Shown here piece by piece: positions 24,605-33,523 of a DNA stretch of 50,950 nt; positions within the stretch are counted from its first letter, which is position 1; every line of letters begins with the position of its first letter. The stretch lies in assembly GCA_030681895.1 (NCBI GenBank), contig JAUXRI010000170.1:1-50950 (forward strand), in the 5' to 3' direction. Source of the stretch: Myxococcales bacterium (GTDB lineage Bacteria > Myxococcota > Myxococcia > Myxococcales > Myxococcaceae). Below the pieces are notes generated by a model. It saw only the letters and a list, made by a program, of their open reading frames with translations. It was not told where the DNA came from and searched no databases. A program made the translations under genes and the position numbers.

Positions 24605-27016
24605 GTGGACGTCACCGACCGTACTCTCACCGCACTTGGCTTCGACGACGTTCGTGCGGCCATCGGCTCGCGCTGCCGCACCGAGGTCGGCAAGGTGCGC
24701 GGACTCAAGCGCCCGTTCCTCGACGGCATTCCCGAGGTGCTCGCGAGCCTCGAGCTGATCGAAGAGGCGCGAGGGCTGAAGCAGGAGCCACTGTCGCTTC
24801 CGCTCGGGGGCCTGGTCGACCTGCGGCCCTCGCTCGATCGTTCGACCAAAGGCGGGCTGCTCGAGCCGCGTGAGCTGATGTCGATCTGCGCGGCGCTGTT
24901 TGCGTTCGAGCGGACCTACGAGGTGCTGCAGGATCGGCGTGAGCGGTTCCCCGGACTGGCGGCGCTGGGCCGCCGCATGCCGTTGCTGGGCCGGCTCGCG
25001 TCGCGGCTCGACAAGAGCTTCGAGGCCAGCGGAGAGATCTCGGATCGAGCCAGCGACGAACTCCGTGACGCGCGTGATCGGGCGCGAGGGTTGCACCGGA
25101 GAATCCGTTCGCGGCTCGACGAGCTGCTCCGCGACGAGAAGTTCGCGAGCAATCTGCAGGAGGGCTACTACTCGGTGCGCAACGAGCGGTACGTCGTGCC
25201 GGTGCTGTCGAGCCATCAGCGCGAGATCGACGGCATCGTCCACAACGCGAGCCAGTCGGGTCAGACGCTCTTCGTGGAACCGCAAGAGATGATCGGCGTC
25301 GGCAACGAGCTGGCGATCGCGCAGTCAGTCGTGGTCGAAGAGGAGCGCAAGGTGCTGCTGGAGCTCTCGGGGCTCGTCGCGCGGGAGGCCGCGAAGATCG
25401 AGGACGGGCTGCTCGCGGCCTCGGAGCTGGATGAGCTCGAGGCGATCGCCCTGCTCTCCAACGATCTGATCGCCACCACCCCGTCGGTGCACCCCGCTCA
25501 CGGCCCCTTGAATGTGAAGGGCCTGCGGCACCCGCGGCTGGTGCTCAAGGGTGACCAGGTGATCGCGAACGACGTCGATCTCTCGGAAGGCGCGCGGGCG
25601 TTAGTCGTCTCGGGCCCCAACGCAGGCGGCAAGACGGTGACGCTCACCGGCATCGGGCTGTGTGCGCTGATGGTTCGCGCCGGGCTGCCGATTCCCGTCG
25701 ATCCCGGCTCGTCGATTCCGCTCTTCAACCAGGTGCACTCGGCCATCGGCGACCTGCAGGATCTCGAGCAGGGGCTCTCGACGTTCTCGGCACACGTCAC
25801 GGTGCTCAAGCACGTGGTGTCGACGGCGAAGAAGGGCGCGCTCGTGTTGATCGACGAGATCGCGGCCGACACCGACCCTCGTGAAGGCGCGGCGATCGCC
25901 ACGGCGGTGCTCGAGGACTTGCTCGAGAAGGGCGCGCTGGTGCTGGTCACCACGCACCTCGAGGAACTCAAGGCCCTCGCGCACCTCGACCCGCGCTTCG
26001 TGAACGGCCGCGTGGGGTTCGACTCGAAGAAGATGGCGCCGACGTACCGGCTCCAGCTCGGCGCTTCGGGAGCGTCGTCGGCAATCGACATCGCCCGGCG
26101 CGTCGGTCTGCCCGAGGCGATCTGCCAACGCGCGACGCATCTCTCGAAGAACTCCGGCGGCGCGTTGTCCAAGGCGCTCCAGGCGGCGGAAGACGAGCGA
26201 CGCAAGATGCTCGACCAACGCGATCAGGCGGAGCGTGACGCGAAAGAAGCGCGCGAGCTGAAGACGATCGCCGAGCGGCAACTCGCCGAAGTGGAGCGGA
26301 AGAAGAAGGAAGAGGAGCTCAAGTTCCGCGAGTCGCTGCGGGCGGAGCTCGAGTACGCGCGCACGCAGATTCGGGCGCTGGTCGATCGCCTCGAGACCGA
26401 TCGCAGCGACAAGGCACTCTCGGTGGCGAAGCAGTCGGCCGCCGAGATCTCCTCGCGCATCAACGAACAGACCGTCGCGGAGCGAACGGTGCGGGCCGAG
26501 CTCAAGACGGGCCCTGAGGAGCTGGCGCCGCTCGAGCTGAAGGTCGGCGCGAAGGCGCGGCACCGGTCCCTGGATGCCGAGGTCGAGATCGTCGACGTGT
26601 CGCAAGACGCTGTGGTCGTCACGATGGGCGCGTTGCGCATGCGTGTGCCCGCGTCGGAGCTGTTGCCCGCCCGCAAGAGCTCGAGCCCGGCCAGCAAGTT
26701 CCCCTCCCCCGCCACGAAGAAGGACGAGCAGCTCAAGCGCGCGGACGCGACGGCCGCCAAGCCACTCACCCTCGCCAGCCCGAAGCTCGACCTCCGAGGT
26801 CAGCGTGGTGAGGACGCCGTCCGTGAGGTCGAGCGCTTCCTCGATCGCGTCTCTCGGGACGGCGAGGCTGCGGCGATTCTGCTCCACGGGCATGGTACCG
26901 GTGCGCTCAAGACGGTGGTGCGGGAGTACCTGCGCGCCTCTCCGTACGCGAAGACCTTCAGATCGGGCGATGGCCCCGAAGGCGGCGACGGCGTCACCGT
27001 GGTGGAGCTCGCGTGA
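24605..27016 (+). CDS. mutS2: Endonuclease MutS2
   Basis: MutS2 is a MutS-like ATPase that lacks the mismatch-recognition domain. It is linked to suppression of recombination or rescue of collided ribosomes, depending on the species. The 803-residue product has the clamp and lever helices, Walker A GPNAGGKT (residues 337-344), Walker B LVLIDEIAADTDP, a long coiled coil (about 510-620) with EERKK-type charged sequence, a KOW-like segment (VGAKARHRSLDAEVEIVDVS), and a C-terminal Smr nuclease domain with LDLRGQRGEDA and HGHGTGALK. All domains look intact. The start is a GTG with GGAG seven bases upstream. The next gene overlaps it by four bases. Confidence 0.95.
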   Translation: MDVTDRTLTALGFDDVRAAIGSRCRTEVGKVRGLKRPFLDGIPEVLASLELIEEARGLKQEPLSLPLGGLVDLRPSLDRSTKGGLLEPRELMSICAALFAFERTYEVLQDRRERFPGLAALGRRMPLLGRLASRLDKSFEASGEISDRASDELRDARDRARGLHRRIRSRLDELLRDEKFASNLQEGYYSVRNERYVVPVLSSHQREIDGIVHNASQSGQTLFVEPQEMIGVGNELAIAQSVVVEEERKVLLELSGLVAREAAKIEDGLLAASELDELEAIALLSNDLIATTPSVHPAHGPLNVKGLRHPRLVLKGDQVIANDVDLSEGARALVVSGPNAGGKTVTLTGIGLCALMVRAGLPIPVDPGSSIPLFNQVHSAIGDLQDLEQGLSTFSAHVTVLKHVVSTAKKGALVLIDEIAADTDPREGAAIATAVLEDLLEKGALVLVTTHLEELKALAHLDPRFVNGRVGFDSKKMAPTYRLQLGASGASSAIDIARRVGLPEAICQRATHLSKNSGGALSKALQAAEDERRKMLDQRDQAERDAKEARELKTIAERQLAEVERKKKEEELKFRESLRAELEYARTQIRALVDRLETDRSDKALSVAKQSAAEISSRINEQTVAERTVRAELKTGPEELAPLELKVGAKARHRSLDAEVEIVDVSQDAVVVTMGALRMRVPASELLPARKSSSPASKFPSPATKKDEQLKRADATAAKPLTLASPKLDLRGQRGEDAVREVERFLDRVSRDGEAAAILLHGHGTGALKTVVREYLRASPYAKTFRSGDGPEGGDGVTVVELA

Positions 27017-27972
27017 AGCTCGGCAGCCTCGAGCTCGCCTCTCCTTTCATTCTCTCGCCGCTCGAGTCGGTCAGCGACGCGGCCTTCCGTCGCCTCTGCT
27101 GGTCGCTCGGCGCCGGCTTCACGTGGACCGAGATGATTCGCGCGCGTGGCCTCGTCCGGAACAACAAAAGCACGATCGATCTCATCGACTGCTTCGACGC
27201 TGACGTCCCGACCGGCGTGCAGTTGATGGTCGCGAATGAGAAGGAGCTCGAGGAGGCGCTGGCAAAGCTCGACGCGCTCGCAGCCACCACGCACCCGAAC
27301 TTCAAGAACCTTCGGGCCGTCGATTTGAACTTCGGGTGTCCGTCACCCGAGGTGATCAAGGTCGGCGCCGGCCCTGCCCTGCTGAAGCGGCATCACAAGC
27401 TCAAGGCGATCTTCCAGGTCCTTCGAGCGTGGAAGCAGCGAACGGCACTCCCCATCGGGGCGGTGACGGCGAAGGTCCGCCTGGGGCTCAACCGCGCGGA
27501 GATGGACCAGAAGGTGGTCATGCCGATCGTCGAGCTGGCGAATGAGCTGCTCGATGGGCTGACCGTTCATGCGCGGCACGCTCGCGAAGAATCGACGACG
27601 CCGGCGCACTGGGAAGCGATCGCCGAGGTGAAACAGCGCGCGACGGTGCCCGTCATCGGCAACGGCGACGTGGTCTCGGTCGACTCCGCTCGGAGGCTGT
27701 TGCAGGAGACCGGCTGTGACGCCGTGATGATCGCGCGCGGAGCGATTCGCTCACCGTGGCTCTTCCGCGAGCTCACCGGCCGAGGTCCTGGGCAGCCGAC
27801 CCTCGCCGAGCTCGACGCCGCTGAAGCCGAATGGACCCGCCGCGCCACCGAACTTCAGAGCAAGCCGAAGTACTTCGAGTGGCACCGTGAGGGCTTTCAA
27901 CGCATCCGCGCCCGTCTGAGCGGCAAGACCGTCAGTGGCACCGGGCTGCCGGCGAACGAGCACATGCGCTGA
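27013..27972 (+). CDS. tRNA-dihydrouridine synthase family protein
   Basis: Dus enzymes are FMN-dependent and reduce uridine to dihydrouridine in tRNA. The 319-residue product has the TIM-barrel layout: SPLESVSDAAFRRL at the start (the common form is APMAGVTD), DLNFGCPSPEV with the catalytic Cys, LDGLTVHARHARE, VIGNGDVVS, and MIARGAIRSPWLF, the phosphate-binding end. Key residues are present but the N-terminal flavin loop is divergent, so I do not assign it to DusA, B or C. It starts with GTG overlapping the mutS2 stop codon and converges with rnr. Confidence 0.87.
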   Translation: MKLGSLELASPFILSPLESVSDAAFRRLCWSLGAGFTWTEMIRARGLVRNNKSTIDLIDCFDADVPTGVQLMVANEKELEEALAKLDALAATTHPNFKNLRAVDLNFGCPSPEVIKVGAGPALLKRHHKLKAIFQVLRAWKQRTALPIGAVTAKVRLGLNRAEMDQKVVMPIVELANELLDGLTVHARHAREESTTPAHWEAIAEVKQRATVPVIGNGDVVSVDSARRLLQETGCDAVMIARGAIRSPWLFRELTGRGPGQPTLAELDAAEAEWTRRATELQSKPKYFEWHREGFQRIRARLSGKTVSGTGLPANEHMR

Positions 27973-28024
27973 CGCGGAACGGGACCGAGTGTTCGTCGCA
28001 GCCCGGTCAGCGTCGCGGTGACGA

Positions 28025-30892
28025 TCAGCGCCTTCGGCCGCCGCGGTCGTTCTTCCCACCGCGATCAGATCGTCCGCCGCGGTCGTTTCGATCGCTTCGG
28101 CTCGAGCTGGTGCGATCGGTGTCCCGATCGCGCGGAGGAGAGGCAACGGCGGCCGGCTTCCCACCACGCTCGGACCACAGGCGGTCGAGCACCTTCCGGG
28201 GGTCGAACCCTCCTCCGGGCGAGCCCTCGTTGGAGACCGGCGCAGCCACGGGCGATGACCTGGGCGCAGGCTCGGCGAACCGCTGCTTCACATGATCGCG
28301 CGGAGCCTCCGCCTCGCGATGGAACGACTTCTTCGGCCGCTCCTCGGTGCGTTCGCGCGAAGGAGTCCGCTCGGTCTGCCCACGGCCGGGGCGACGCTCT
28401 CCGCCACGATCGTCACTGCGGAAGCTGCCGCGAGTCTCGGTCCGGGCGCCGCCGCGAGGCGCGCCACGAGCCTCTCCGCGAGCGCCTCCACGACTGCCTG
28501 ACTTCTTCTTCGCACGCGCTGCGTACGGCGTGAGCACGCCCGCTTCGTCTGCGAAGCCCTCGACCGCAAAATCCATCTGCTTCTTGGTCAGGTTCACCGA
28601 GGCCAGCGTCACGGTGCACTTCAAGCCGACCTTCACGACCCGGCCATCGCCGTAGTTGATCCGGTACGTCGCCTGGTCGAACTCGAAGTCCGGGTACACC
28701 GTCTCGCCCTTGACGAGCCCCTCGACGTAGAGATCGTCGAGCTCGACGAAGAAGCCGTGCTCGGCGAGCGACGACACGGTCGCGGCGAACGACTCTCCGA
28801 CGCGGTCCTTCATCAACAGGCAGCTATAGAGCGCGTTCACTTCACGCTCGACGAGCATCGCCGCGCGCTCGCGCTCACTGGAGTGTTGCGCCATCGACTC
28901 GAGCTCTTCGAGTTCGCGCTCTCCGAGCTCGTGCTTCGTCTTCCACCAGTGCTTGAGCAACCGGTGCACGAGCAGGTCGGGGTAGCGGCGAATCGGCGAG
29001 GTGAAGTGCAGGTAGTCGAGCGCGCCGAGGCCGTAGTGGCCGGTCGTCTCCGACGAGTACACGGCCTGCATCATCGAGCGCAGCGCCAGCTGGTGCAGCG
29101 CCTTCTGCTCCGGGTGGCCGTCGAGTTCCTTGAGGATCTGGTTGAGCTGCTTCGAGTCGACCTTCCCCTTCGTCGGCACCTTGATGCCGTACGCTCCAAG
29201 CAGCGTGAGGAAGGCGTCGAGCCGATCGGCGTCGGGCTCGCCGTGGAAGCGGTTCACCGTCACCCGCCCGGCTTTCCGGAACTCCCGCGCGACGGCTTCG
29301 TTCGCCGCGAGCATGCACTCTTCGACGAGGCGGTGGCTCTCCCACCGCTCACGGCGCACGAGCTTCACCGGCAGGCCCTGCTCATCGAGCTCGGGCCGCG
29401 TCTCGGGCAGATCGAAGTCGATCGCGCCGCGGGCGTTGCGCATCTGGTTGAGCGCCTTCATCAGCCGGTGCGTGTCCTGCAGCATGGGCTTGAGGAATTC
29501 GCGGTGCGGCACCGACTCGCCGTTCAGAATCTGGTGCACCTCGGTGTACGTGCAGCGCGCTTTGCTGCACATCACGGCGGCGTACACCTCGGTCTTCTGC
29601 GTCACGCCGGACCGATCGATGATCATGTCCGCGACCATGCAGAGCCGATCTTCGTCGGGCTTGAGCGAGCACAGGCCGTTCGACAGGCGCTCCGGCAACA
29701 TCGGGAGCACCCGGCCTGGCAGGTACACGCTCGTCGCGCGGTTGAGGCCCTCGGTGTTCAGCGCGCTGCCCGGCGTCACGTAGTGCGAGACGTCGGCGAT
29801 GGCGACCACCAGCCGCCAGCCTGAGTCGATCGTCTCGACGAAGATCGCGTCGTCGAAGTCGCGCGCGTCTTCTCCGTCGATCGTCACCAACTGCATCTCG
29901 CGAAGATCGCGGCGGCCCTTGAGATCGGCCTCGACGAGCTCGAGCGGAAACGCGTCGGCCTCGTCCATCACGTCGTCGGGGAACTCGTCGTGAAAGCCAC
30001 GCGAGAACGCGACCGAGAGGACCTCGACCGAATGATCGGCCTCTGCGCCGAGCGATCCAGACACTTCACCGACGAGCCGATGCTCGTGGCTGCGCAGCAC
30101 CTTCTCGGCAACCCCCAGGCGCACCTTCACGACGTCGCCCGGCCGCGCGAGCTGCGTCTTCGGAACATCGATGAGCCCGAGCTCGGACTCCTTCGGCTCG
30201 ACCCACGCGAGCCCGCGCTCTTCGCAGTAGACGCCGATCACGTGTTGGCGCGTCCGGCGCTTCACCTCGACGATTCGGCCGAGCGTGCGACCGCTCCGTT
30301 GTGGAATGACCTCGACGATCACGCGATCGTGATCGAGCGCTTTTCGCGCCTGGTCGGGCGGAATGAAGATGTCTTCGGACTTCCCCGTGAGAGCCCGCAC
30401 GAAGGCGAAGCCGTCGGGGTGGTGGTTGATGATGCCCTCCATCAACACCTGCTTCGGGCCTGCCGCAGCGTGAGTCTTCGGCGCCTTCGCCAGCACGCGC
30501 TCGACGGCCTGCTCGACGGGCAACACCCGCTTGCCGCCGCGAGCCTTCTGGAGGCCGTACGGCGCCTCCTTCGCCTTGTCCTTGCGCGCCGCAGCCGCGG
30601 AGCCGCCCGTTTCCTTCTTGAACCCGGGTGACACGCCAGCCTTCGCGCGCACGGCGCTGGGCTGCTTCGCGTCCCACGCAGGGCCGGACTTGCGCGCGTG
30701 TTCCTGGCCCGGCACGCCGAACCGTTTTCCATCGCGCTCGAGGCGCCCGCTCTTCACGAGGTCGCGCAAGATGCGCTTGAGGACCGTCTGCTCGCCGGGG
30801 TTCAACCCACCCGCGCGCAACAGTTCCTTGATTCCCACCAGACGCCCAGCGCTTTGCACGAGGGCCATCACCTGTTCTGCATCAATCGCCAA
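28025..30892 (-). CDS. rnr: Ribonuclease R (RNB family 3'-5' exoribonuclease)
   Basis: RNase R degrades structured RNA and takes part in RNA quality control. The 955-residue product is longer than the usual 750-815. Its domains in order are an N-terminal winged-helix part (about 1-60), a Lys/Ala linker, cold-shock OB folds (FVRALTGKSEDIFIPPDQAR), the RNB catalytic core with IDGEDARDFDDAIFVE carrying the metal-binding aspartates, an S1 domain (EHGFFVELDDLYVEGLV), and a basic Arg/Gly/Asp/Ser-rich tail of about 150 residues. That tail, e.g. SRGGARGEARGAPRGGART, is probably an RNA-binding disordered extension and accounts for the extra length. It converges with the Dus gene. Confidence 0.96.
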   Translation of the reverse strand: MAIDAEQVMALVQSAGRLVGIKELLRAGGLNPGEQTVLKRILRDLVKSGRLERDGKRFGVPGQEHARKSGPAWDAKQPSAVRAKAGVSPGFKKETGGSAAAARKDKAKEAPYGLQKARGGKRVLPVEQAVERVLAKAPKTHAAAGPKQVLMEGIINHHPDGFAFVRALTGKSEDIFIPPDQARKALDHDRVIVEVIPQRSGRTLGRIVEVKRRTRQHVIGVYCEERGLAWVEPKESELGLIDVPKTQLARPGDVVKVRLGVAEKVLRSHEHRLVGEVSGSLGAEADHSVEVLSVAFSRGFHDEFPDDVMDEADAFPLELVEADLKGRRDLREMQLVTIDGEDARDFDDAIFVETIDSGWRLVVAIADVSHYVTPGSALNTEGLNRATSVYLPGRVLPMLPERLSNGLCSLKPDEDRLCMVADMIIDRSGVTQKTEVYAAVMCSKARCTYTEVHQILNGESVPHREFLKPMLQDTHRLMKALNQMRNARGAIDFDLPETRPELDEQGLPVKLVRRERWESHRLVEECMLAANEAVAREFRKAGRVTVNRFHGEPDADRLDAFLTLLGAYGIKVPTKGKVDSKQLNQILKELDGHPEQKALHQLALRSMMQAVYSSETTGHYGLGALDYLHFTSPIRRYPDLLVHRLLKHWWKTKHELGERELEELESMAQHSSERERAAMLVEREVNALYSCLLMKDRVGESFAATVSSLAEHGFFVELDDLYVEGLVKGETVYPDFEFDQATYRINYGDGRVVKVGLKCTVTLASVNLTKKQMDFAVEGFADEAGVLTPYAARAKKKSGSRGGARGEARGAPRGGARTETRGSFRSDDRGGERRPGRGQTERTPSRERTEERPKKSFHREAEAPRDHVKQRFAEPAPRSSPVAAPVSNEGSPGGGFDPRKVLDRLWSERGGKPAAVASPPRDRDTDRTSSSRSDRNDRGGRSDRGGKNDRGGRRR

Positions 30893-31227
30893 AAAGACTC
30901 TCCACGTCGCGGCAGCGAGCAGCGGTGAGACCGCCGGTCAGTCCTGCCACCTGTTGTTGACTCGTCGGATGTTCGCCGAGGGCCCTGAGTGGACGCCTCG
31001 ATTGCACAGCGGTGAAAAAGCAGAAGAGCCAGGCCTGCAACGCTGTCGAGCGTCACGGTCGCTGGCCCTCGGTGCTTCACGTGCTGCGTCGTCCCCGTGC
31101 GAGTCAGTACCGGGAACGGTGCTTGAAAAGTAACTTCGGGCTGGCAGCCGCGCTCGTGTATCTCGCGGCCACCGGCTGGTGACGCCGACGCCAGAGCGTT
31201 GTCCGCCCTGACGCCGAGCCTCTGGGT
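30893..31227. other. Intergenic stretch of about 335 bases upstream of rnr
   Basis: No convincing gene, RNA gene or repeat is seen here. It must contain the rnr promoter. A hairpin-forming pair (GCCGCG with CGCGGC, read on the minus strand, near 31148-31170) lies downstream of the outer-membrane protein gene but has no T-run, so I do not call it a terminator. Confidence 0.5.
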
Positions 31228-31914
31228 TCAGAAGTACCAGGCCGCTCCCACCGCGGGAGTGAAGGTCGTCAGCGTCATGCTGCCCGTCGCGAACGGCAGG
31301 CGAAGGCCCAGGCCGATGCGGCCCGAGACCGAGAAGTGCGGGCTGAAGAAGTACGCCGCGCCGCCACCGAACTGGGCGCTGAGCTGGAGCGCGTTGCCGA
31401 TGTCGGCCGAGATGGCGCTGCCGATGGCGACCTGCACGTTGATGAGGGGCCGGAGCGCGTCGGCGGTGGTGCGGAAGTGGTAGTCCATGCCGATGCCGGC
31501 CGCGAAGCCGATCAGCGCCCCGCCGCCCGAGATGCCGAGGCCGAAGCCGAGATCGAAGAGCACCGTCAGGTTGTCGCTGCCCCAGTAGGCCAGACCGATG
31601 GTGCCGGTCTCGGCGGGCGCGGCAGCCGTGCCACGGCCCACCACGGGAATGCCCTGCCCGTTGAAGGTGGCGCGAATGCCAAAGGCGCCCTTCCCTGCCG
31701 AACGCTCGCCGCCTGCATCGACGGCGGCCACCGGAGCGCCCGCCTTCGGGTTCTCCGGGTTCGCCGGCGGCTGCGTGGCGTACGGGTTGTCGTTCGGCTG
31801 GTTGACCGGCTTGGGCTTGTTGTCAGGCGTCACGGGAGTGATCTCCGTGCCGATCTCCTGCGCCATCACCATCGAGCTCAGCGTCACCAGCAGCACCACG
31901 AACAGTCGCTTCAC
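31228..31914 (-). CDS. Outer-membrane beta-barrel-like protein
   Basis: The GTG at 31914 has GGAGG seven bases upstream and starts a signal peptide (MKRLFVVLLVTLSSMVMAQ), so I prefer it to the longer frame; this gives 228 residues. The mature protein begins with a Pro/Asn-rich linker (about 25-65) and then has Gly-rich amphipathic strands (LFDLGFGLGISGGGALIGFA, FSVSGRIGLGLRLPF) and a terminal Phe (VGAAWYF). This is typical of small outer-membrane barrels. The plan of linker plus barrel resembles the GltA-like protein, though the sequences are not obviously close. It follows the Lys-rich-tail gene on the same strand by 67 bases. Confidence 0.78.
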   Translation of the reverse strand: MKRLFVVLLVTLSSMVMAQEIGTEITPVTPDNKPKPVNQPNDNPYATQPPANPENPKAGAPVAAVDAGGERSAGKGAFGIRATFNGQGIPVVGRGTAAAPAETGTIGLAYWGSDNLTVLFDLGFGLGISGGGALIGFAAGIGMDYHFRTTADALRPLINVQVAIGSAISADIGNALQLSAQFGGGAAYFFSPHFSVSGRIGLGLRLPFATGSMTLTTFTPAVGAAWYF

Positions 31915-31981
31915 GGCATCCCTCCAGAGTTCAAAACGTTCGCGCCCTTCACCCGGCACCAGGCCGGGGTGAGCAATTTCG

Positions 31982-33334
31982 TTACGGCAGCACGACCTCG
32001 AGCGGCTTGACGTCGACCGTCAACCGGAACTGCTTCGAGACCTGCATCGGGTTGTGCGTCTTCGCGAGGAAGAAGTCGATGTCGAGCAGCCCGGGGTTGC
32101 GCGGCGTGAAGAAGAACTCACGCACGGGGCCCTGCGGCTCGAGGTTCACTTCGCGCAGCGAGAGGCGCTTGGCGGTGGCCGGCTCGATGCTCCACACGTA
32201 GCCCTGCTTCTCGGGCAGTCGAACGACCAGGCCGTTGTTCACCTTCACGGTGGCGTTCTTGGGGTTGCTCGACGCGCCCTCGATGGTGGTGACCTCGATG
32301 AGCTCGCGCGAGACCGGCGGGTACTCGGGAGCGCGGGGCTCACAGACCTCGGCCGAGATGGTGCCACCCCACCCGGTCGCCTTCTCGATGACGCCCGTGG
32401 CGACCATGATCTCGCCGACGAACTTCTTGAGGCCCTTCTGCGCCTTGCCGTGGATGGTGAAGGCGACCTGCTGGCGGGTGCCGTGGTTGGTGACGACGAG
32501 ATAGAACTCCTCGCCGCTCATCTCGAGGCGGCCACGCAGCGTCGCGTAGCCCTTCTGGCCGACCGACATGCCGGGCTGGCTGATGGTCTCGATCTCGCCG
32601 GGCGAGAACAGACGGAGCTTCTCTTCGGGCACGACGACCGGAGCGGGCGCGTCGGTCTCGACCTTCTTGGCCGAGTACTTCCGCACGTCGACGGTGCCGC
32701 CGTAGTTGTGGTTCTTCTTGATCAGGCCGGACACCGAGACGCGGTGATCGACGTACGCGGGCAGCACTTCCTGATCGGGCCCCTGCAGGAGGAACCACAG
32801 CTCGCGCTTGTCGCGGCCGATGACCTCCAGGTACGGGAAGCCCTGGTAGACGATGAGTCGGCCCTTGAGCGGGCCTTCGCCGAACACGCCACGCGCGCCG
32901 ACGGTGTAGACCTGCTCCATCTCGCGCTTGGTGAGGGCCTCGAGCTCGGACGGCAGCTTGGTGGCGCGCGGGAGCGGCTTGTCAGGCAGCGGGCCGACCC
33001 AGCCATCGGGCCGACGCGTCGGGGCGCTGAGCGAAGGCGGCGGAATGGGAGCGCTGGGCTTTGGGCCCGTGCCCTTCTTGCCATCCTTCTTCTTCACCTC
33101 GACCGGAGCCGGAACCGCCGCGACCTTCGCGGGAGCGGGAGCCGGCTTCTCAGCCTTCACCGGCTTCGCAGGCTTGACCGCCTTCAAAGGCTTTGCAGCC
33201 TTCAAAGGCAAAGCCTTCGCGGCCTTCACGGCCTTCGGTGGAGCAGTCTTCTTGGCAGGCTTCGCCTTCGCGGGTTTTGCAGCTTTCTTCGCGGGCTTCG
33301 GCTTGCGGGCAGCGGACGCCTTCTTTTTTGCCAA
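31982..33334 (-). CDS. Protein with histone H1-like N-terminal tail and possible chagasin-like C-terminal domain
   Basis: The 450-residue product begins with about 95 residues of Lys/Ala/Pro repeats (AAKPAKAKPAKK, KAAKPLKAVKPAKPVKA), like histone H1 or bacterial H1-like proteins, so nucleic-acid binding is possible. There is no signal peptide. The middle contains two beta-rich modules (KGRLIVYQGFPYLEVIG, GYATLRGRLEMSGEEFYLVV) that look like OB-folds or small barrels. The last 90 residues (VVRLPEKQGYVWSIEP, FFFTPRNPGLLDIDFFL) resemble the chagasin/I42 cysteine-protease-inhibitor fold; this is tentative. It diverges from moeA. I do not recognise the whole protein. Confidence 0.78.
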   Translation of the reverse strand: MAKKKASAARKPKPAKKAAKPAKAKPAKKTAPPKAVKAAKALPLKAAKPLKAVKPAKPVKAEKPAPAPAKVAAVPAPVEVKKKDGKKGTGPKPSAPIPPPSLSAPTRRPDGWVGPLPDKPLPRATKLPSELEALTKREMEQVYTVGARGVFGEGPLKGRLIVYQGFPYLEVIGRDKRELWFLLQGPDQEVLPAYVDHRVSVSGLIKKNHNYGGTVDVRKYSAKKVETDAPAPVVVPEEKLRLFSPGEIETISQPGMSVGQKGYATLRGRLEMSGEEFYLVVTNHGTRQQVAFTIHGKAQKGLKKFVGEIMVATGVIEKATGWGGTISAEVCEPRAPEYPPVSRELIEVTTIEGASSNPKNATVKVNNGLVVRLPEKQGYVWSIEPATAKRLSLREVNLEPQGPVREFFFTPRNPGLLDIDFFLAKTHNPMQVSKQFRLTVDVKPLEVVLP

Positions 33335-33523
33335 CGCTGTCTCCTCGGCACGCTCCTCGTTGGTGGAGCGAAGCCGTGCGCACTACTCCACACCCTCGCC
33401 TTGAGTCAATCCAAACCCTGCAATTTCCACAGTTTTTTCAATTTCGAAAGACGATGCGCCCACGTTTCGGGGGGTTGCTGGTTTCGCAAGGGGGCGAAAC
33501 TGGTACGAGAGGGCATGGCCTTG
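33335..33523. promoter_or_regulatory. Divergent regulatory region between the H1-like-tail gene and moeA
   Basis: This gap separates two divergent genes and includes an unusually AT-rich stretch at about 33403-33450 (TGCAATTTCCACAG, then TTTTTTCAATTTCG). Both promoters should lie here. I could not fix -35 and -10 boxes with confidence. Confidence 0.4.

Noticed and set aside
31142..31184. Hairpin as terminator for the outer-membrane protein gene at 31228-31914
   Set aside because: The inverted repeat is short and no T-run follows on the minus strand.
33100..33334. Repetitive DNA at the 5' end of 31982-33334 as a CRISPR or satellite array
   Set aside because: The repeats are codon-level Lys/Ala/Pro repeats inside an open frame, of irregular length, with no spacers.
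32054..33523. N-terminal extension of moeA across the opposite gene
   Set aside because: It is antisense to 31982-33334. MoeA similarity begins only at about 33524, where a ribosome-binding site is also found.
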